Below are positions 61,613 through 64,000 of a DNA stretch of 64,000 bases, one piece after another. Position numbers and translations under genes: made by a program. Below the pieces are notes generated by a model, which saw nothing but the letters and a program-made list of their open reading frames with translations, was not told the origin of the DNA and made no database searches. The stretch is from Atriophallophorus winterbourni (Eukaryota > Platyhelminthes > Trematoda > Plagiorchiida > Microphallidae): contig JACCGJ010020111.1 in assembly GCA_013407085.1 (NCBI GenBank), forward strand, positions 16,601-80,600, read 5' to 3'. The stretch's first letter is position 1. Every line of letters begins with the position of its first letter.

Positions 61613-64000
61613 CAACATTTTAGTCTAAAAACAACAAACCTTTTGAACCGATCATAGATCGGCAATGTTTTAACCAATCAGAGTTGACAATGCTCAATAT
61701 TTCAGTCAAAAACAACGAACGTTTCGAACGAACCTGAGCTCGACAATGTTTAAACCATTCAGAGCTGATAATGCTTTATACTTCAGTCCGAACTACAAAC
61801 GCTTTGAACCAATGTGAAAGGGACAATGTTTGAATCAATCAGAGATGACAATGCCTAATATTTAAGTAAAAAACTACGAACGTTTTGAACCAATCTGAAA
61901 TCGACAATGTTTAAACCAATCAGAGCTTACAATGCCTAATATTTCAGTTCAAAAACGTCAAACGTTTCGAATCAATCTGAGATGAAAAATGTTTGAACCT
62001 ATCAGAGCTGACAATGCTCAATATGTCAGTTCAAAAACTACAAACGTTTTGAATTAATCTGAAAGGGGCAATGTATGAATAAATCAAAGATGACAATGCT
62101 TAATATTTCATTCGAAAAACTACAAACGTTTCGAACCAACCTGAGATCGAGAATGTTTAAACCATTCGGAGCTGATAATTCTTTATATTTCAGTCCACAA
62201 ACTACAGACGTTTCGAATCAATCTGAGATTGACAATGTTTGAACCAATCACAGCTGACAATGCCTAATATCTTAGTCTGAAAACTACAAATGTTGTGAAT
62301 CAAACAGAGATGTACAATGTTGGAACCAATCAGAGCTAACAATGCCTAACATTTAAGTCTAAAAACAACAAACGTTTTGAACCAATCTGAGATCGGCAAT
62401 GTTTGAAACAATCAGAGTTGACAATGCTCAATATTTCAGTCAAAAAACTACAAACGTTTGAAAAGAATCCTAGATCGACAATGTTTGAACCAATCAGAGC
62501 TCACAATGCATGATATTTTAGTCGAAAAAGTACAAACGTTTTGAACCGATGTGAGAGGGACAATGTTTGAACCAATCAGAGCTGACGATGCTCAGCATTT
62601 TAGTCGAAAAACTACGAACGTTTTGAACGAATCTGAGAGGGGCAATGATTTAATAAATCAAAGATGACAATGCTCAATATTTCAGTCGAAAAACTACAAA
62701 CGTTTCGAACCAACCTGAGACCGACAATGTTTAAACCATTCAGAGCTGATAATTCTTTATATTTCAGTACACAAACTACAAACGTTTTCGATCAATCTGA
62801 GATTGACAATGTTTGAACCAATCAGAGCTGACAATGCCTAATATCTCAGTCTAAAATCTACAAATGTTGTGAACCAATCTGAGATGTACAATGTTTGAAC
62901 CAATCAGAGCTTACAATGCCTAACATTTAAGTCTATAAACAACAAACGTTTTGAACCAATCTGAGATCGGCAATGTTTGAAACAATCAGAGTTGACAATG
63001 CTCAATATTTCAGTCGAAAAGCTACAAAAGTTTTGGAAGAATCTCAGATCGAGAATGTTTGAACCAATCAGAGCTGACAATGCATGATATTTTAGTCGAA
63101 AAACTACAAACGTTTTGAACCAATGTGAAAGGGACAATGTTTGAATCAATCAGAGATGACACTGTCTTATATTCCAGTATAAAAACATCGAACGTTTTGA
63201 ACCAATTTGAGATCGACAATGTTTAAATCAATCAGAGCTGACAATGCTCAATATTTCAGTTCAAGAACGTCAAACGTGTCGAATTAATCTGAGATGAACA
63301 ATGTTTGAACCAATCACAGCTGACAATGCTCGATGTGTCAGTTCAAAAACTACAAACGTTTCAAACCAATCTGAAGTGTACAATGGTTGAAATAATCAGA
63401 GCTGACAATGCTTGATATTTCATTCGAGAAACGACGAACGTTTCGAATCAATCTGAGATGAAGGATGTCTAAACCAATAACAGTTGACAATGCTTGATAT
63501 TTCAAACCGGAAATTTCAAACGTCTTGAACCAATCTGAATCGACAATGTTTCAACCAATCAGAGCTGACAATGCCTAATATTTCACTCTGAAAACTACAA
63601 ATGTTTTAAACAATTTTAGGGTCGACAAAAAGTTTGAACCGATCGGAGCCAGCAATGTTCAAAATATCAGTGCAAAAACTAAAAACGTTTTGAACCAATT
63701 TGAGAAAGACAATGTTCAAACCAATCAGAGCTCACAATGCTTATTATTTCACTCGAAAAACTACGAACGTTCTGAACCAATCTGAAAGATGCAATGTATG
63801 AATCAATCAAAGATGACAATGCTTAATATTTTAGTCGAAAAACTACAATCGTTTCGAACCAACCTGAGATCGACAATGTTCAAACTATTCAGAGCTGATA
63901 ATTCGTTATATTTCGGTCCACAAACTACAATCGTTTTGAATCAATCTGAAATTGACAATGTTTGAACCAATCAGAGCTGACAATGCTCAATATGTCGGTT
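61613..64000 (+). repeat. Region F: displaced 1.065-kb unit and imported region E block
   Basis: Bases about 62,041-62,830 match 55,514-56,300 (spacing 6,527 bp at GGCAATGTATGAATAAATC), including the odd GAATCCTAGATCGAC and GATGCTCAGCATTTTAG monomers. From about 62,900 the text passes into the region F unit, with its ATTTTAGGGTCGAC word at 63,613, that is 3,032 bp after the third tandem copy. The array runs on past the window end. No gene is visible. Confidence 0.8.

Larger units (their letters stand above)
1..64000 (+). repeat. 82-bp satellite DNA array filling the window
   Basis: Every stretch reads as head-to-tail copies of one monomer of about 82 bp, about 35% G+C, with about 38% A against 27% T in the consensus on this strand. 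Recognisable words recur in fixed order: GAACCAATCTGAG, GATCGACAATG, GAACCAATCAGAG, CTGACAATGC, AATATTTCAGTC, AAAACTACAAACGTTT. The first and third words start two related sub-units 26 bp apart, so the monomer is a 26-bp plus 56-bp composite. I saw no inverted monomer, no non-satellite insertion longer than about 20 bp, and no gene. Neighbouring monomers often differ at many sites while distant ones match closely, the usual sign of higher-order repeats. It is probably constitutive heterochromatin of a eukaryote; centromeric, pericentromeric and subtelomeric positions cannot be told apart here. The species is not recognised. Confidence 0.97.

Noticed and set aside
1..64000. CRISPR array
   Set aside because: Repeats are adjacent with no unique spacers; the whole 82-bp unit repeats, and no cas genes are present.
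1..64000. Repeat-induced point mutation of a fungal genome
   Set aside because: Many TA variants exist, but CG, TG and CA forms occur at the same sites and CA in other contexts (CCAATC, GACAATG) is well kept; CpG decay explains the data better.
1..64000. Telomeric repeat or ribosomal DNA
   Set aside because: No short G-rich telomere motif and no rRNA-like conserved segment was seen.
1..64000. SOX-type sites at GACAATG
   Set aside because: The two GACAATG words per monomer miss the first W of the WWCAAWG motif, and A/T-rich repeats give such partial matches by chance.

Overview
The window is a single, uninterrupted eukaryotic satellite DNA array. From base 1 to base 64,000 it consists of head-to-tail copies of an A/T-rich monomer of about 82 bp (roughly 780 copies). 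All copies are in the same orientation, and I see no unique sequence, transposon, RNA gene or protein-coding gene between them. The consensus monomer, in pieces, is GAACCAATCTGAG, ATCGACAATGTTT, GAACCAATCAGAG, CTGACAATGCTTAAT, ATTTCAGTCC, AAAAACTACAAACGTTTT. It contains an internal duplication: a 26-bp sub-unit starting GAACCAATC is followed by a 56-bp part that starts with a diverged copy of it. Monomer lengths fall into classes of about 56, 82 and 107 bp that differ by that sub-unit, plus a rarer 37-bp truncated form. The species cannot be named from the sequence. Array size, monomer size and multi-level repeat structure suggest heterochromatin (centromeric, pericentromeric or subtelomeric) of an animal, plant or other eukaryote, not a bacterium or virus.

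Layout: (A) 1-10,760, diverged monomers with older duplications (spacings about 0.96, 0.71/0.57, 3.23 and 1.0 kb). (B) 10,780-24,431, a young higher-order repeat (HOR) of about 4.2 kb built from a P block and a Q block; P is almost unchanged between copies. (Transition) 24,432-27,170, a mosaic of Q tail and a 657-bp 8-mer repeat. (C) 27,171-39,170, a HOR of 3,473 bp that is nearly exact, with an inner 0.82-0.90 kb unit that is still multiplying. (D) 39,171-49,650, diverged monomers with weak 0.54-0.71 kb and about 2.45 kb periodicities. (E) 49,651-57,990, HORs with 2.44, 1.11 and 1.94 kb spacings. (F) 57,990-64,000, a 13-monomer HOR of about 1.065 kb and a displaced fourth copy.

No genes act together here. 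The content is a record of satellite evolution: local amplification, recurrent unequal exchange, and C-to-T/G-to-A decay at seven CpG positions per monomer that points to cytosine methylation. Each monomer also carries two CCAAT boxes, one a textbook NF-Y-type site. Open frames of 60-113 codons arise because 82 is not a multiple of 3 and the minus-strand consensus has only one stop per three monomers; they are not genes. All identities and boundaries were judged by eye and are approximate unless a spacing is given from matched anchor words.
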